DNA from: Turritopsis dohrnii
Taxonomy: Eukaryota > Cnidaria > Hydrozoa > Anthoathecata > Oceaniidae
Direction of reading: 5' to 3'
Assembly: GCA_027922465.2 (NCBI GenBank)
Contig: BQMF02000225.1
Span: 124,001-188,000 of the forward strand
Length of the DNA: 64,000 bases
A program made the translations under genes and the position numbers. The first letter of the stretch is position 1; each line of letters starts with the position of its first letter. A model generated the notes under the pieces. It was given only the letters and a program-made list of their open reading frames with translations. It ran no database searches and was not told the origin of the DNA. Below are positions 13,301 to 23,771 of the stretch, piece by piece.

Positions 13301-16300
13301 AACGCATGAAGCCAGAGCTCATTGATCATGCTCCAACTGGCACAATTGGTGGTTGTTCAGACAATGGATGGGTAGAGACAGAACTTTTTATGCAGTATGT
13401 TAAACATTTTGCAAAATATTCAAATGCATCAAAAGCTACTCCAGTCTTGTTGATTCTTGATGGTCACCAGACTCACACAAAAAATCTAGAATTAATCGAT
13501 TTTGCTAAAGAAATGGGAATATTTATTCTTTCACTGCCACCTCACACTTCGCACAAACTTCAGCCATTAGATAGAACATTTTTAAGCCATTAAAAAGTGC
13601 TTTTAATATCGCTTGTACATTATGGATGCGTAAACATCCAGCAAGACGGATTTCTGTAGATGTTCTTGGAGAACTATTTAATGAGGCATATTTGAAAGCG
13701 GCCACAACGGAAAATGCTATATCTGGTTTTCGTTGCACTGGCATCTGTCCATTCAACAAAGACATTCTGCCAGCCGATCAGTATTTAAAGGATCCTCGCC
13801 TCAACATGACTAATGAAGATACTGCGACTACACCAGCTGTTACAAAAAAAAATGTGCAAGCTGTGGAAACCACTAATTTGTGTATCGCTACATCTGTTGG
13901 CAGTTCTTCATCAACACCGACACTCGATATTTCATCAACACTGACACTTGATATTTCAACACCACCACTTATAACAACTCCGCCAAAACTGCCAACAGCG
14001 ACATCAGGAAGTTGTGGAAATTCATCCACATCTGAAGTAGTTTGCCTGTCAGCATCAGAAATTTCTTTCGAGAAAATTTTGAAGATTCCTAAAATTATTG
14101 AAAAACCGAAATCCAGAAGATCTGAAATAATAACTGGTACGCCATATAAAAAACGATTAGTCGAACTTCAAAACAATAGAAAAAAAAAGCCTGCTCCCAA
14201 AACGATGGGGCGTAAGTGTAAGCAAAGTAAACAAAAACAGAAGAAGAGAAAAAGTTCTAAAACAAATTCCAATGAAGATTATGAATGTGTTATGTGTGGT
14301 CGATTTTGGAGTGAATCCATGGAAGGCGAACCTTGGATAAAATGCGAAAAATGTGATATATGGTTACATGAAGAATGTGCCATTGTTTCTCATGAGACTA
14401 ATTTTATTTGTGAGATGTGTTTGTAAAATAGACTGTCTTTATAATCTAATTAATCAGCTTCTTAATTGTCAGGATTGGCTTGTACACTCGTGAATTTCCA
14501 TTCGTAACTCGCTATATTCTGAGAGGGATCATTCGTAAATGTGCAATGAGCATAATATAGTGTTATCTGTAGTGTATTGGTCATATCTCTGCCATAAAAT
14601 GCTGAACTGCTTGCTCTATGACATTGTTTGTTAAAAAAACGTTTGATTTTTTGTCCTGGCTCGTTTTAGCCCCAACATGTTGGGGCAAAACGAGCCAGTA
14701 ACACAACTTTTTATTTCCTGGATGTTTTTGGAAAGAAATGTAATATTATTATTTTATATATTAGGGAGTGTAAAGTTACTGATATATGAGTGATACATAT
14801 GATATATGTATTTGCCTCTATTTATGGATCAAAATTCCCTTAAGTGGCTCGTTTTGCCCCGAATTACGCTACGTAGGACAAAAAGAAAGATCTTTAAAAT
14901 AAAGGTAAATAAATAAATAAATAAAAAATAAATAAATGTTAACTTTGAAACCAACAGACAGTACGAACAGAGATAAAACGCGGAGCCAACTTTATCAACC
15001 AATACGAACCTAGTCTAGACCGACAGATTTAATGTTACATTTTATACACAATCATTTCCTATATTCCTAATGACACCCAACAACCAATATTGTTGCTTAG
15101 TCACGACCTTATTTTCAGAAATGCTAAAAAAAATTGAAAATCTTCAACAGACGTGAAACATATTGTGGCAACCGCCACATTGTTTGTGTTTTTCAAGATT
15201 TTCTTACATACTCTGAAAATGGTAAACTTGTTTGCCACAGCTTTCCTCAATAAAGTGCTTTACACTATTGTGTATATAACATAAGTTTTCGTGTCTGGAG
15301 ATATGTGCCACCTGAATATGTCCTGCATGTTCCCACTTTGCTACTCCATAAACAGCATCAGAAAACTTATGTACCGAATTGTTTTCGTCTTTAAAAACAG
15401 AAAGGTTCAAAGAAAGTAATTGGAGACTTACCACACTTCCTGATGGCTTTCGAACTAAATATCCGTTGCATTTAACTACCAAAACATTATGAGAAGTTGT
15501 ATGTTCCTGTATGTTCTGTACAACTAGACCTGTAACTGTCAATTCTTTTACAGGAAAAGTGAATTCCATCTTTTCATCACTCGTAAGTGGACACCAAGCC
15601 GATTGCGTAAATATTCCAGGAAATTCTTTGTTTCCAGGTGAAACTACTCTTGGCCTCCTAACTTCAGAATGACAAGCTAATGAAAGGAATAAGGAAAAGG
15701 ATCAAACAAAAGAAGATTGAATTAATCTTATCAATTTCACGGATTTATAATGAATTTATATATCAAGCTATTTAAAAGTTCAACCTTAAATCACAGCGAT
15801 GTATTTTGTAATATTGCCGAGACTATTTATCTATATGTCAGACACATTTTAATGTCTTCAAGTAACGGGGGTTCATTTTATCACTTACTCTCAGAGCATC
15901 CATAAAACTCAATCCTCATGCAAACTTTATTCCAACTTTTTCTTACAATTTTAATTTCCAGTTTTCTCGCTGTTAACGAATTGTCTTGGAACCAGTATCG
16001 GCGAGTAAATTTACTTCCAGGATATGTGAATATCTAGGTTTGAAGTAGCTTTGTTAGTCTATTTGAAAAACATTTAGGGCTACATTATCTAGATTTTGAA
16101 ATTATCAATTCAAACTCTGCTCCCCCCCCAAAAAAATTTTTATTTATATTGTTGAAATCAGTACAAGAAAAAGACCACATATGCAAAGCAAAATACCAAC
16201 TTTCTGTTTCCGGTCAAAATCCATAAATCCTTCCATGATTTCATATTCTTTTGTGGCATACCGTAAGAAAATGGATTTTGTATTTCCATCGTTTCCTTGT

Positions 16301-19287
16301 AAAGCCAAACCAGTTACTTTCATTAGCCTGCCAAAGTCAATCTCCACTTTCAAGTTCGTGTCGTGATCTTCTGAACACCATTGCTTGTCGCTGTTTAATC
16401 CAATTTTAGAGAGTGGGTTACCGAAAGCCTCAGTGGAGCTTTTTACTTGTCGATGAATATCGAATACACCGTTCTCAAAACCAAGTGGTAGCATGCAACT
16501 GTTGATATCTAAAAACAATACGGATTTTTAACAGGATAAATACGATACTCATCTTCACCTTTTAGGACGGATGTATATTCTCAACAAAAATCAAAGGTGA
16601 AATAGTTACTACCTCCTAAAGTTGTAGCATTCACCATCAAGCTTTTTATCGCACTGCCATCAATTATTTTAGCTTGAACCTATGCGTTAAATTAAACGGA
16701 TATATTACATTTTCAGTAAGATGAAATACGCGATTTGCTTCATAAGCGTCACCCTTTATAAGCAGCACTAGACTAATGAAGAACCAAAAACATGGCTGAC
16801 CTTAGAGTAAAGCTTAGATTCATTCCAAAAAGGTGCAAACCCTAACAAGTACTACTACTTTCATAAAATATCATCTTTCCGTCTCAAAAATAATTGTGCT
16901 GACATAGTGTAAATTTCCTTGAGAATGACAATGTAGTTTATTTGGGCCTCGATTTGGTAAAAAGTCAAGTATCATGAAAAACTGTATCTATAATGGATCA
17001 TATGACGGCAAATAAAGAAACAATATATCCTCAGTGCTTCAGTATAGTCTTCTTCGGATATTTGAAAGTTTAAAAATTTGCTCGTAAAAACTGCTTTTGA
17101 TAGCGACAGTTGCTCACTACGATTCATGCAGAAATCATGCACAGTAATATGACGAAGTGTTGAATACTGTTGATCATTGGATTGTCGAAGTCATAAGGCA
17201 TCACCCGTTACAACTTGGACTTTTTGATATATACAACAGCATGTCCATCAAAATCTTTACCAGTTGAAAATACACTAATAGCTATTATCTAAGTGATTTT
17301 ATTTAGCTTCATTTCAGTTATCATCAAGAAGAAGACGACAACTATTGACAATATTTATTAAAAGAAGTAATGTAGCATTTGTGCAATAATCTTAAGAGCT
17401 TAACAAGGGTTACTTTCATTCAGATTACTTGTTTAAATATAGAAGAATTGTTCATTCAATATGTTGTCAAAAGTTTACAATTATCGAAAAAAGATCGTCG
17501 CTTACATTATATTTTTGAAAAGAAACTACTGTGACTCTTCATTTCCATTTCTGTTGCTATTTAGGACTCAATCTGATCTCATTTCGATCAAGTGTTAAAA
17601 TATTACTACGTAATTAAATTACGATTAACATTACTACGAAATATAATAGAAAACATGACTCACGTGACATTGGTAAGTTGTCAGTATTGCTAAGTTATCG
17701 ACTGTTCCTGTATTGGTAGTAGCAGGTGCGTTTGAAAACAATATCTCCTTGCCAGACTTTCGAGAACATTCGATAGTGTAATTTAAGACTTCACTTTTAA
17801 TCTTTAAATCTAGTTTCCATGAAAACGTCAGGCTTGTTGCATTTCTTGCAGTTAAATGCAAGGTAAAATAGGATGTGGAATCTGAAAATAGAGTGAAGTA
17901 CATATCTCATATTAACCAGACATTTTTAAATTTTTCGTTTCAAAAATTTTATTTCGATGAAACTCGTCATTATGCACTTAGTTACACACGAGCCAAGTGA
18001 TTTAGAAAATTCATTCATACTGTTAATAGATATATGAAAAAGCAACGAAATAAAAAGGTTACTTTTGTAATGCGACCATTACACTGATTTTACTGGTTAG
18101 AAAAACTTAGAATTAGAATCTGGGCTAAGGTAGTAAAACATTCCTGTATTAAAGTCTTTGTAACTTCGTCGCCCTGTCTGACTATCCAGCTTCAACTCTC
18201 AATCTGTAGAAGCGGTGTATCGCGCGCCAAAGCGGAAAAAGGTACTAATACGTTTTAAAAAACGTCCTTTTTTTAAAAAACATTAAATCCCTTTAAAAAG
18301 GTGCTTTCTTTACATATTTTTTAAAACGAGTTTTCTCATTTAAATCGTACTTTCTTTTTTAAAACGGGCTTTATTTTTTAAAACAGACTTTCCGTCTTTT
18401 TCCTTGTTGATTATGTTGCTTAATCTAGAGAATTACGTGAAGCTATAGTTCCGCATCACACTTTATGGTATACAACAGTGAATAAAACATTATAGACATT
18501 CTTCCAACACAGAGTTCTTTTTGTTTATTTGATAAATAAGTGATGACAGAGACTTGTTAATGTCTTAAAACAAACAAACAAAATAAACAAAAAATGTTCA
18601 AAAGAAAAACAAACATGAAAACTACGTTTCTATTGTTTTCGTCCTTTAGAACTCGAAATTCGGAATACGAAAATGTATGACATATGTCTTTAACGAGCCG
18701 TTTTGAAGATATCGTTTATCAAAGATTTTAATGACGTTAGGGAACCCCAGTTCTGAAATATTTAGCCCAACATGGCCAATATTGAAGACCCCATGAAATG
18801 TCAGCTATCCGTCTTGGTTATCAAGGCAATTTTCCCAAGGCAATGGCTTTACACTGATATCACGCACAAGAAAAGAAATTGTCTCACTCAACTCACATCA
18901 ACCATATTGCGTGACAGACAAACAAACAAAAAGGACAGAGAATCAGCTATAGACAATTGCTATAGACTAAAGCTATAGACAATTGCATAATTGTCACTCA
19001 GAATTCAAAACGTGTGTAGTTTTATGTAAAACCATTTCAAGTTTTGATACAAAAACTTCAATTCGATGTGATAGACCTACTTGCTATACCCAAGTCCGTT
19101 ATTACAATAACATATCATCTGAATTTCATTCCCAGTAAAATTCTCTCCGAATATGGGTTCCTTTTGTAAAGTTGATGCTTCAGACGTTAACGATATTATA
19201 ATAATTCTTACCTCCAATAACCTCATGCAGCGGCAAAAGTGTTACCAATGCACAAAACCAATACGTGGTTCGACAAAATAAAAACAT
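164..19287 (-). CDS. Large multi-exon F5/8C-Ig-FN3 receptor gene, 3' end outside the window
   Basis: I read 22 exons with GT-AG borders and matching phases: 19212-19287, 17664-17881, 16613-16679, 16201-16508, 15889-16033, 15212-15676, 9942-10073, 6567-6739, 6238-6379, 5767-6099, 5343-5621, 4864-5084, 4669-4744, 4104-4384, 2965-3106, 2697-2878, 2497-2626, 2145-2261, 1897-2066, 1366-1507, 585-971 and 164-445. The product starts with a signal peptide and FN3, followed by six discoidin (F5/8C) or discoidin-like domains, two Ig and further FN3 domains. Such proteins are extracellular adhesion or recognition molecules; the F5/8C fold usually binds glycans or lipids. No second signal peptide occurs between the two modules, so one gene is more likely than two. 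No transmembrane segment is visible inside the window. No ortholog is recognised, and the exon chain is a manual reading without transcript support. Confidence 0.8.
3107..4103. other. Intron inside F5/8C domain 1 of module 2, no feature seen
   Basis: This 1-kb AT-rich intron separates the two exons of the discoidin domain. Short open frames exist on both strands, but none resembles a known protein. No repeat with visible inverted ends was found. Confidence 0.5.
4669..16508 (-). CDS. Module 1: F5/8C, F5/8C-like, F5/8C, Ig, FN3, FN3
   Basis: Domain 1 (16201-16508 and 15889-16033) runs from SCMLPLGFENG to EFYGCSE, the usual start and end of an F5/8C domain. Domain 2 (15212-15676) is a divergent copy in one exon. 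Domain 3 (9942-10073, 6567-6739, 6238-6379) has FGKLGIENG, NWLQVCF, AVAIQGQG and a final MLGC. An Ig (5767-6099, with core Cys and Trp in LHCVV and LSWRVNG), an FN3 (5343-5621) and a split FN3 (4864-5084, 4669-4744) follow. The introns between domains 2 and 3 and inside domain 3 are 5.1 and 3.2 kb long because of transposon insertions. Confidence 0.78.
6798..7319. mobile_element. MITE with terminal inverted repeats of about 120 bp
   Basis: The left end begins GCAATAAATAATAACGAGAA and the right end is its reverse complement. The match continues with small differences for about 120 bases, including GTCCAACCTCTGTGGACATT on the left and its complement on the right. No coding potential is present between the arms. 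The element lies in the intron between two exons of an F5/8C domain of the minus-strand receptor. A 12-bp direct repeat AACAGCTATATT lies at 6755-6766 and 7320-7331. Confidence 0.75.
7529..9709. mobile_element. Non-autonomous TIR element with ACGTC/AAGACG-rich ends
   Basis: The left end TGCCCCACGAAACACAAGG leads into a run of GTCTTTAAGACG-like motifs. The right end, read in reverse, is TGCCCCAGAACACAGAAATG followed by GTCTTTAAGACGAC. Between about 7540 and 7800, and again from 9400 to 9709, the sequence repeats variants of GACGTCTTTGA and AAGACGTTTC. No transposase frame was found. It shares its style of end repeats with the element at 10833-12500, but the outermost bases differ. Confidence 0.6.
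8445..8745 (+). repeat. tRNA-derived SINE candidate
   Basis: A B-box-like GGTTCAATGCC lies at 8494-8504, preceded by an A-box-like TAGTTGAGTGC at 8459-8469. This is the arrangement of an internal RNA polymerase III promoter. The rest of the unit (GCGACTCTAACATTGTGAAT onwards) is not tRNA-like, and no cloverleaf closes, so a SINE head is more likely than a tRNA gene. It lies inside the 7529-9709 element. The 3' limit is a guess. Confidence 0.45.
10833..12500. mobile_element. TIR element with CCCAGCGGGCACAA ends and ACGTC subrepeats
   Basis: The left terminus CCCAGCGGGCACAAGACGTC is matched in reverse complement by the right terminus ending GACGTCTTTGTGCCCGCTGGG. The subterminal zones (10850-10930 and 12160-12490) are packed with GACGTC and its variants. 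Short frames of about 60 residues at 12357-12556 on both strands are by-products of this repetition. No transposase was found, so the element is non-autonomous. It sits in the largest intron of the minus-strand receptor. Confidence 0.75.
10885..11420. repeat. Tandem duplication of about 260 bp inside the CCCAGCGGGCA element
   Basis: The stretch from GACGTCTGAAAATGGGACGT at about 10920 recurs at about 11180, followed in both by GACCTGATAAA, TTTCAAATTTCATTC and CAGTCATTAAACAGT. Both copies then run into GGTCGTGTGAGG and a CGACGTTTTT-GGACGTCT block. A few substitutions separate the copies, so the duplication is not very recent. Confidence 0.7.
12936..14426 (+). pseudogene. Pogo/Tigger-like DDE transposase with C-terminal PHD finger, frameshifted
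   Basis: The reading passes through three segments in different frames. 12936-13220 holds part of the DNA-binding region and IYNCDESGL, the first catalytic Asp. 13221-13580 holds LLILDGHQTHT and SLPPHTSHKLQPLDRTF, typical of the pogo/Jerky DDE family. 13580-14426 holds WMRKHPARRIS and ISGFRCTGICPFNKDI. The C-terminus (14280-14426) is a PHD finger with pattern CxxC, WIKCxxCxxW, HxxC and CxxC. Frameshifts lie near 12940 (A run), 13222 (A run) and 13580. The N-terminal HTH is not recognised. The element lies antisense in a receptor intron and is dead unless the frameshifts are assembly errors. Confidence 0.85.
14657..14697. repeat. Near-perfect 41-bp hairpin at the 3' side of the Tigger relic
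   Basis: The left arm TGGCTCGTTTTAGCCCCAAC and the right arm TTGGGGCAAAACGAGCCA pair around a central ACATGT with a single unpaired base. The half-sequence TGGCTCGTTTTGCCCC occurs once more at 14845-14860. It may be the terminal inverted repeat of the Tigger element, present as a head-to-head pair. A matching 5' end was not found. Confidence 0.55.
14904..14938. repeat. AAAT microsatellite
   Basis: A run of AAAT tetranucleotides follows an A-rich stretch. It may be the tail of an old retroposon, but no coding part was recognised next to it. Confidence 0.6.
16613..17881 (-). CDS. N-terminal FN3 domain split over two exons
   Basis: Exon 17664-17881 carries the front of an FN3 domain (LTARNATSLTFSWKL, then a YTIECS strand and a TYQCHV strand) and ends in phase 0 at GTGAGT. 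Exon 16613-16679 adds the last strand (VQAKIIDGSAIKSLMV) and returns to phase 1. The same split FN3 occurs at the end of the first module (4864-5084 plus 4669-4744), also just before a discoidin domain. This suggests that the unit which duplicated began or ended at this FN3. Confidence 0.7.
16700..17650. other. Intron inside the N-terminal FN3, no feature seen
   Basis: This 1-kb intron separates the two exons of the first FN3. No open frame resembling a known protein, RNA gene or mobile element was recognised on either strand. Confidence 0.5.
17885..19208. other. First intron of the minus-strand receptor, no clear feature
   Basis: The region contains A/T-rich runs of TTTAAAAAA type at about 18240-18390 and two nearby copies of AGCTATAGACAATTGC (about 18946-18985). 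Nothing coding or transposon-like was recognised. First introns often hold regulatory sites, but none can be named here. Confidence 0.4.
19212..19287 (-). CDS. First coding exon: signal peptide of the F5/8C-Ig-FN3 receptor
   Basis: The ATG at 19287 opens MFLFCRTTYWFCALVTLLPL followed by HEVIGG, a typical signal peptide with a basic residue, a hydrophobic core and small residues at the end. The exon ends in phase 1 at a GTAAGA donor, as expected for an exon that joins a phase-1 domain exon. The next exon (17881) continues the frame into an FN3 domain. This start is chosen because no other hydrophobic N-terminus in phase lies upstream on this strand. Confidence 0.75.
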
Positions 19288-19289
19288 TA

Positions 19290-20388
19290 TCAACACAATT
19301 CTTCTAGTTTGGATCTGCAACTTGAAAAGACAAGAATAAACCAATTATTATGGCAAAGTATTTGCTAGTTGTTACAATAAAATGTCAGAATTCAGATTCA
19401 GAATCGTTACTTTTTAATGATTCACTTCAAAACGTAGTTTTTTTTTATCTCTCACTATTAACTAACTATTTCTTTCCTGTTTCGCTTTTGCTAAAAGTTC
19501 ATCATAGAACTTTACCTGTAATGAAAACAACTTTGATTGTTTGGATAAAGCAAATATCATATTTCTATACAAGTGATTGAATATGCGCGGACGTCAGATA
19601 TTAAAGGTTGTTTCAACTTCGTCCCCAGGACTTCTTGACTCTTTGATATATGAAGAACGGTGAAGAAAAATCAAGCATTGAATCCACGGAAGATCTGTAG
19701 CTTTAAATTTATGCGAATTAGTCTTTATGTCCCAAGCTTCTGCAAACAATCTTTACGCTATCGCAGAGGCAGAGTTGCTATCACAAAGTTTTCACATTAG
19801 TGGGAAAAGTATTTTCATTCATAACAACTCTTGTTGTTTTGGAAGTATCATCCAGCAAGGTTCGTTTCATTTTCTATTTCCAAGAACGTTTGTACTAAAT
19901 GATTACTGTTGGTTGAAACTCCATATAGTCGACAACCTGATTTCGATACGAATTTTTCCCATAATCATCAACAATTTTTATAAGTTAAGTAAGCCATAGA
20001 CTTTTGTGTCAGGGTCACGAGGTTTTGATCTGTAAGGTGTATGATGCTAATGGGTGTGATTCCGAAATTCCAAAACAACCTCTATAAAAGTACTATGTAT
20101 GTTTTCCGACAATGAATATTGAATTACATTTTAAAATTTTACATTAAATAATTTATCATCAAAACCATTGTGTTATTGCAAGTTTTATGTGACATGGCCC
20201 TCACTTTGTGCCAAAAATCGCAGATATTTTCATTCAAATTTATGACCAAAATTACCCTAAATGAGGTATACAAAAAGGAAGGCTAAAACTTGGTTGGCTC
20301 CTCGTTAGAAAGCTGCAGAGTGCGATGCAATTGATAAAAAGGTAATCCAAATGAATAAAAAATGACTTGAAAGGCCGATTTTTTTATC
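19290..20388. other. Intergenic region upstream of the minus-strand receptor
   Basis: The promoter of the minus-strand receptor must lie here, because its signal-peptide exon starts at 19287. A clear TATA box or other promoter element could not be identified. Short open frames at 19350-19580 and 19727-19999 on the plus strand show no recognisable similarity. Confidence 0.4.
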
Positions 20389-20792
20389 TCATGAACAATC
20401 GAAGATATTTCTTAGGGGATCAACAATGATGGCGAAATCAAGTATAACGGATGAAAAATATGTAGCTAGTCTCAGGAAACTTTTTAATTTAGAAGCATTT
20501 GTTTCTTCTTTCATTTCCAGAGTAGCATCACTTTTTGAATTGTCGGCATATATTCCATCTTTGGTTAGTGTCATATCAAACAAGTCCATTTTCTCTTAAC
20601 TGAACGTAAAATTTTGTAGATTGAGTATTAGTCAATATTCATGGATGAAGTCGAAAGTAATTTCTAAATTTTTATCATGCTCTTCTTGTGTTTTTCCCCA
20701 TACTACTATATTATCTGATATGTTTCGTATACTTTGAATACTTCCGAAACAAATTTTTCAAATGCTTTTTGGTAATGTTCAGATGACTTTTA
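20389..20792 (-). pseudogene. Ty3-type reverse transcriptase relic, C-terminal part
   Basis: Read on the minus strand, the segment gives GKTQEEHDKNLE and then KLKSFLRLATYFSSVILDFA, matching the Ty3/gypsy reverse transcriptase palm and the start of its connection region. A stop and a frame change lie near 20600-20640. The matching N-terminal half lies at 23116-23471, and the two are separated exactly by the Helitron at 20793-23115. No LTRs of this copy were found. Confidence 0.8.
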
Positions 20793-23115
20793 TCTTATTA
20801 TAATAATCCGCGTTGTGCATACCACTTTTATTTTAGAGAGTGATATATTTACTTTTTCTTTAACGGTCAAATCCTTCTTATTTTTTCCCTTTTCGTCGTA
20901 AAGCCACGCAGATGTGAGAGCGTTTTTTTGATTTTCCACGATTAGTATATGCTCCTCCGTTTTGTTATTTTTGGTTTGCGCAGTGGAAATCAGCCGAAAA
21001 ACGTCTTTGGAGGAGTGCGAGCAATGCAATCTTCTTCGTTCGAAATTTGTCAACGATCATTTCGTGAACAAGAAACTTCGCGAAGAAGACGTGTTTTTTT
21101 TTGTATACGAATATTTTAATTTAAATTTGATTGTTTTAGGCAGTTTCTGCGAAAAAACGTATCGTGAAGTGTGGAAGCAAATCGACGAAAGAACTGACGA
21201 AGAAACGCAGGTTTGTATGCACGAAGGTATTGTTATTATTATAAAACGTTTTATTATCGTGTTTATTGCTAAACTTTTACTCCTATTAGCACGTGTAAGT
21301 GAGTTAGTTGTTTGTTTACAATGAAAAATCATATTTAGATATACAGAAGAAGTGCAGTGAAGTTTTTAAAAATTAGCTGCATAAAGATCGAACGAACAAA
21401 AGGTATTATTATAAAACTTTTATTTTTGATTAATAAAAGAACAAGTTAGGTATATGTTTTGTATTTAAATGTATTTAAATGTTTGTTTACGTTTTAGTTA
21501 TCAAATATCGCTATACAGAAGAAAGTGTAGTGAAGAAATGCAGAACAAAATGATGTTTTTTTACACAGTAAGGAATGGTTTTAATTTAGTTTTGAAAGAT
21601 TAAATACTATAGCTTTGAATAGATATCTTATTATATGAGTTCTTTCGTTTAGTTTATATGCTACTGGTTGAAAAACGAAGACCAGAGTAATTTGTTTTGG
21701 TAACGCGCGCTATTATTATTTTTATAGTTAGCAAAGAAGATTTGATTTGATTTATTTATTTACAGATCAATTAAAAATGGTCCACAGCTATGACTGTTTT
21801 CCTTTCTCATGGCTGTGGAAGTAGGGAACGTGTTGCTGTCAAATTGTATCTATTGACGATGTTTGATGCTTTGTCTGCATGCCTTTCTGCCAGCCATTTA
21901 TGCCTTTTGTTTTGGTTTGCTTAAATATGGTTGCAGTAGTAGTAAGTATTGTAGCTGTTCTTTACTGAAATCTTTTTCTTTTAGGTCAGAAAAGAAAAAG
22001 TGTAGCTATTTATAAACGAAATTTATAAATGTATAAATGAAACACATGGTATGATGAGAAGGTTATTTAAGAGAAGAATGGATTATGTATTTCATTGCGA
22101 TTGTACTACAAAAAAGAAGCATTGCTGGGGTATATTTTTCTTCAGTTTATATTTGTTTACGGCATTCATTATTTTGTGTTATGTTAATTGCTACATACAT
22201 ACTTGCTAGGTATATAAGTTTAGCATTATGTTTTTATTTGTTGCTTTTAATATCTTCTGGGTATTCAATTATGGTTTTGGTCAAAGTAGGGCATTTTGTT
22301 GTTTCAATTATTTTTATTAATTTTATGTTTGGTTGTGTATGCCAGTTAAAAGTCTTTATTCTGTTCAGCTCCAGTGTTGAGTGAACCCGTATTGACTCAC
22401 AGTATCGGTTGACTTTATAGACCAAATTTTGTTTTTAATTGTTATCTTTAGGATAAATGCGTACTTGAATTTTCTTTTTGTTTTTTCTTTCTTTTTGTTT
22501 TATTTTTTTATTTCAATATTGTTATAGCATGATTAGGTTTTCGGTATTACTATTCAAGTATTAATTTTTTAGATAAAAATAAAAAAAGCATAAAGAAATG
22601 AAACTCATGGTTTTAATCATGACGTTGATGGTTTTGGGAAGAACAGACTACATTTCATTTCAAAAATTCATTAATGGTTGCAGTCGAGTAGTAACTTTGG
22701 AACAAAAGAAAAAGTTGGAAGGTATCAATTTGTTTTGAATTAACATTTTGTAATGTTTGGTTTCGTATGTCTGGGTAAACAGTTCTGTGTTATATATTTT
22801 TTTTTACATTAAATTTACTTCTCTTCTGCGTATAAATATATTATTCTGAGCCATGTTGCTATTTGTTTCTGTTTTTAATCTTCTGAATGTAAGAAATGAA
22901 TTAAAAAATTAATGCCTGTAGAAACTTTTACACGAGTTAAATTTCGCAACACAATGCATACTGAACATGGGTGGCGAGGGACGCCGCCTGGAATGTTTTT
23001 GAGTTGCGATTCTATGATTTATTTTTTCGTCACGGGGTACGTACACGGGAATGGTAGATTTGACCTAATGTTTTCGAAGTTAAGTTTGGTAAAAAGTTTT
23101 TACCCGGGTTACTAG
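20793..23115 (+). mobile_element. Non-autonomous Helitron, copy A, with sequence-defined ends
   Basis: The 5' end is TCTTATTATAATAATCCGCG, preceded by host A. The 3' end has the hairpin GGTAAAAAGTTTTTACC (23088-23104), seven further bases and CTAG (23112-23115), followed by host T. These are the classical Helitron hallmarks: 5'-TC, a 3' hairpin, CTRR and insertion between A and T without target duplication. The flanks are two halves of one Ty3 reverse transcriptase. No Rep/helicase frame is present in the 2.3 kb, so the copy depends on another element. The plus-strand frame at 20962-21230 (EECEQCNLLRSKFVNDHF) is unidentified and may be captured exon sequence. Confidence 0.88.
22598..22721 (+). 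CDS. Signal-peptide-like open frame inside Helitron A, possible first exon
   Basis: The ATG at 22598 opens MKLMVLIMTLMVLGRTDYI and continues to EQKKKLEG, with a GTATCA donor in phase 1 at 22722. Phase 1 fits the first Ig exon of the downstream receptor (23772), about 1 kb away. The sequence is Helitron-borne. The inverted copy near 61040-61170 keeps the ATG but has an early stop, and the copy at 63915 has lost the ATG. It is either a captured exon that supplies a leader or a chance frame in repeat DNA. Confidence 0.35.
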
Positions 23116-23471
23116 TACCTTCTTAAACCGAAAGGTGTAGAAAAAGTTGTTTTGTTTTCACTCCCTATATCTGTGCGATGTTTTTGCACCTTCGAACTTC
23201 CAGTTCAAGATCGCCGTGTCGAATTCCTTGAATTACTTTCTCGACTGTTGGTATTGGATGACGTAGGCGTTTTTTTTGCTAGATTTGGTTTACGCATATG
23301 AACGACTACTCTATTGTTTCCGTTGGATTTGGGGATTATGATTATGACCATCTTTTCAATGATGTCATTTTCGTCCATTTGTTGTACTTTTTCTGCTACT
23401 TTATTTCGTAAATGATATGGGATACGGTAAGAAGCTTGGCAATCTGGTGTTACTGACTCATCTATGTACAA
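23116..23471 (-). pseudogene. Ty3-type reverse transcriptase relic, N-terminal part
   Basis: The minus strand gives YIDESVTPDCQASYRIPYHL and, after a frameshift in an A run near 23272, HPIPTVEKVIQGIRHG. Both are characteristic of the fingers region of Ty3/gypsy reverse transcriptases. The coding signal continues to the edge of the Helitron and resumes on its other side. The copy is decayed and not part of a host gene. Confidence 0.8.
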
Positions 23472-23771
23472 TATTAATATGCCTCCAAAGGGTCAGTTTT
23501 TCCTATATGTAAGTAATGCAATGGTTTCATACTGCTATTGCCTTTTTGTAACACATTTTCAATATAACAGCCCTGCAGCACATTTAATATTTTGCATGAC
23601 AGGGAACGGAGTCATAACATGTTGGCTAGGATGGTAAAATCATATTGAAGTTTCTAATATTTTCGTTCAATTTATGCCACGCCTTATTCGTCATTGTATA
23701 TGTCACTATGAAGTTTATTTAAATCATTGTGACTTTGATTTATGACCAAACTCACCACTTTTGTCTTTCAG

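Noticed and set aside
19350..19580. Leader exon for the RPTP-like gene starting MAKYLLVV
   Set aside because: The hydrophobic stretch is too short and polar residues follow at once. No phase-1 donor ends it properly.
22085..22384. Hydrophobic 99-codon plus-strand frame that could suggest a membrane protein
   Set aside because: It lies in Helitron A, is not kept in the other copies, and its hydrophobicity follows from T-rich DNA.
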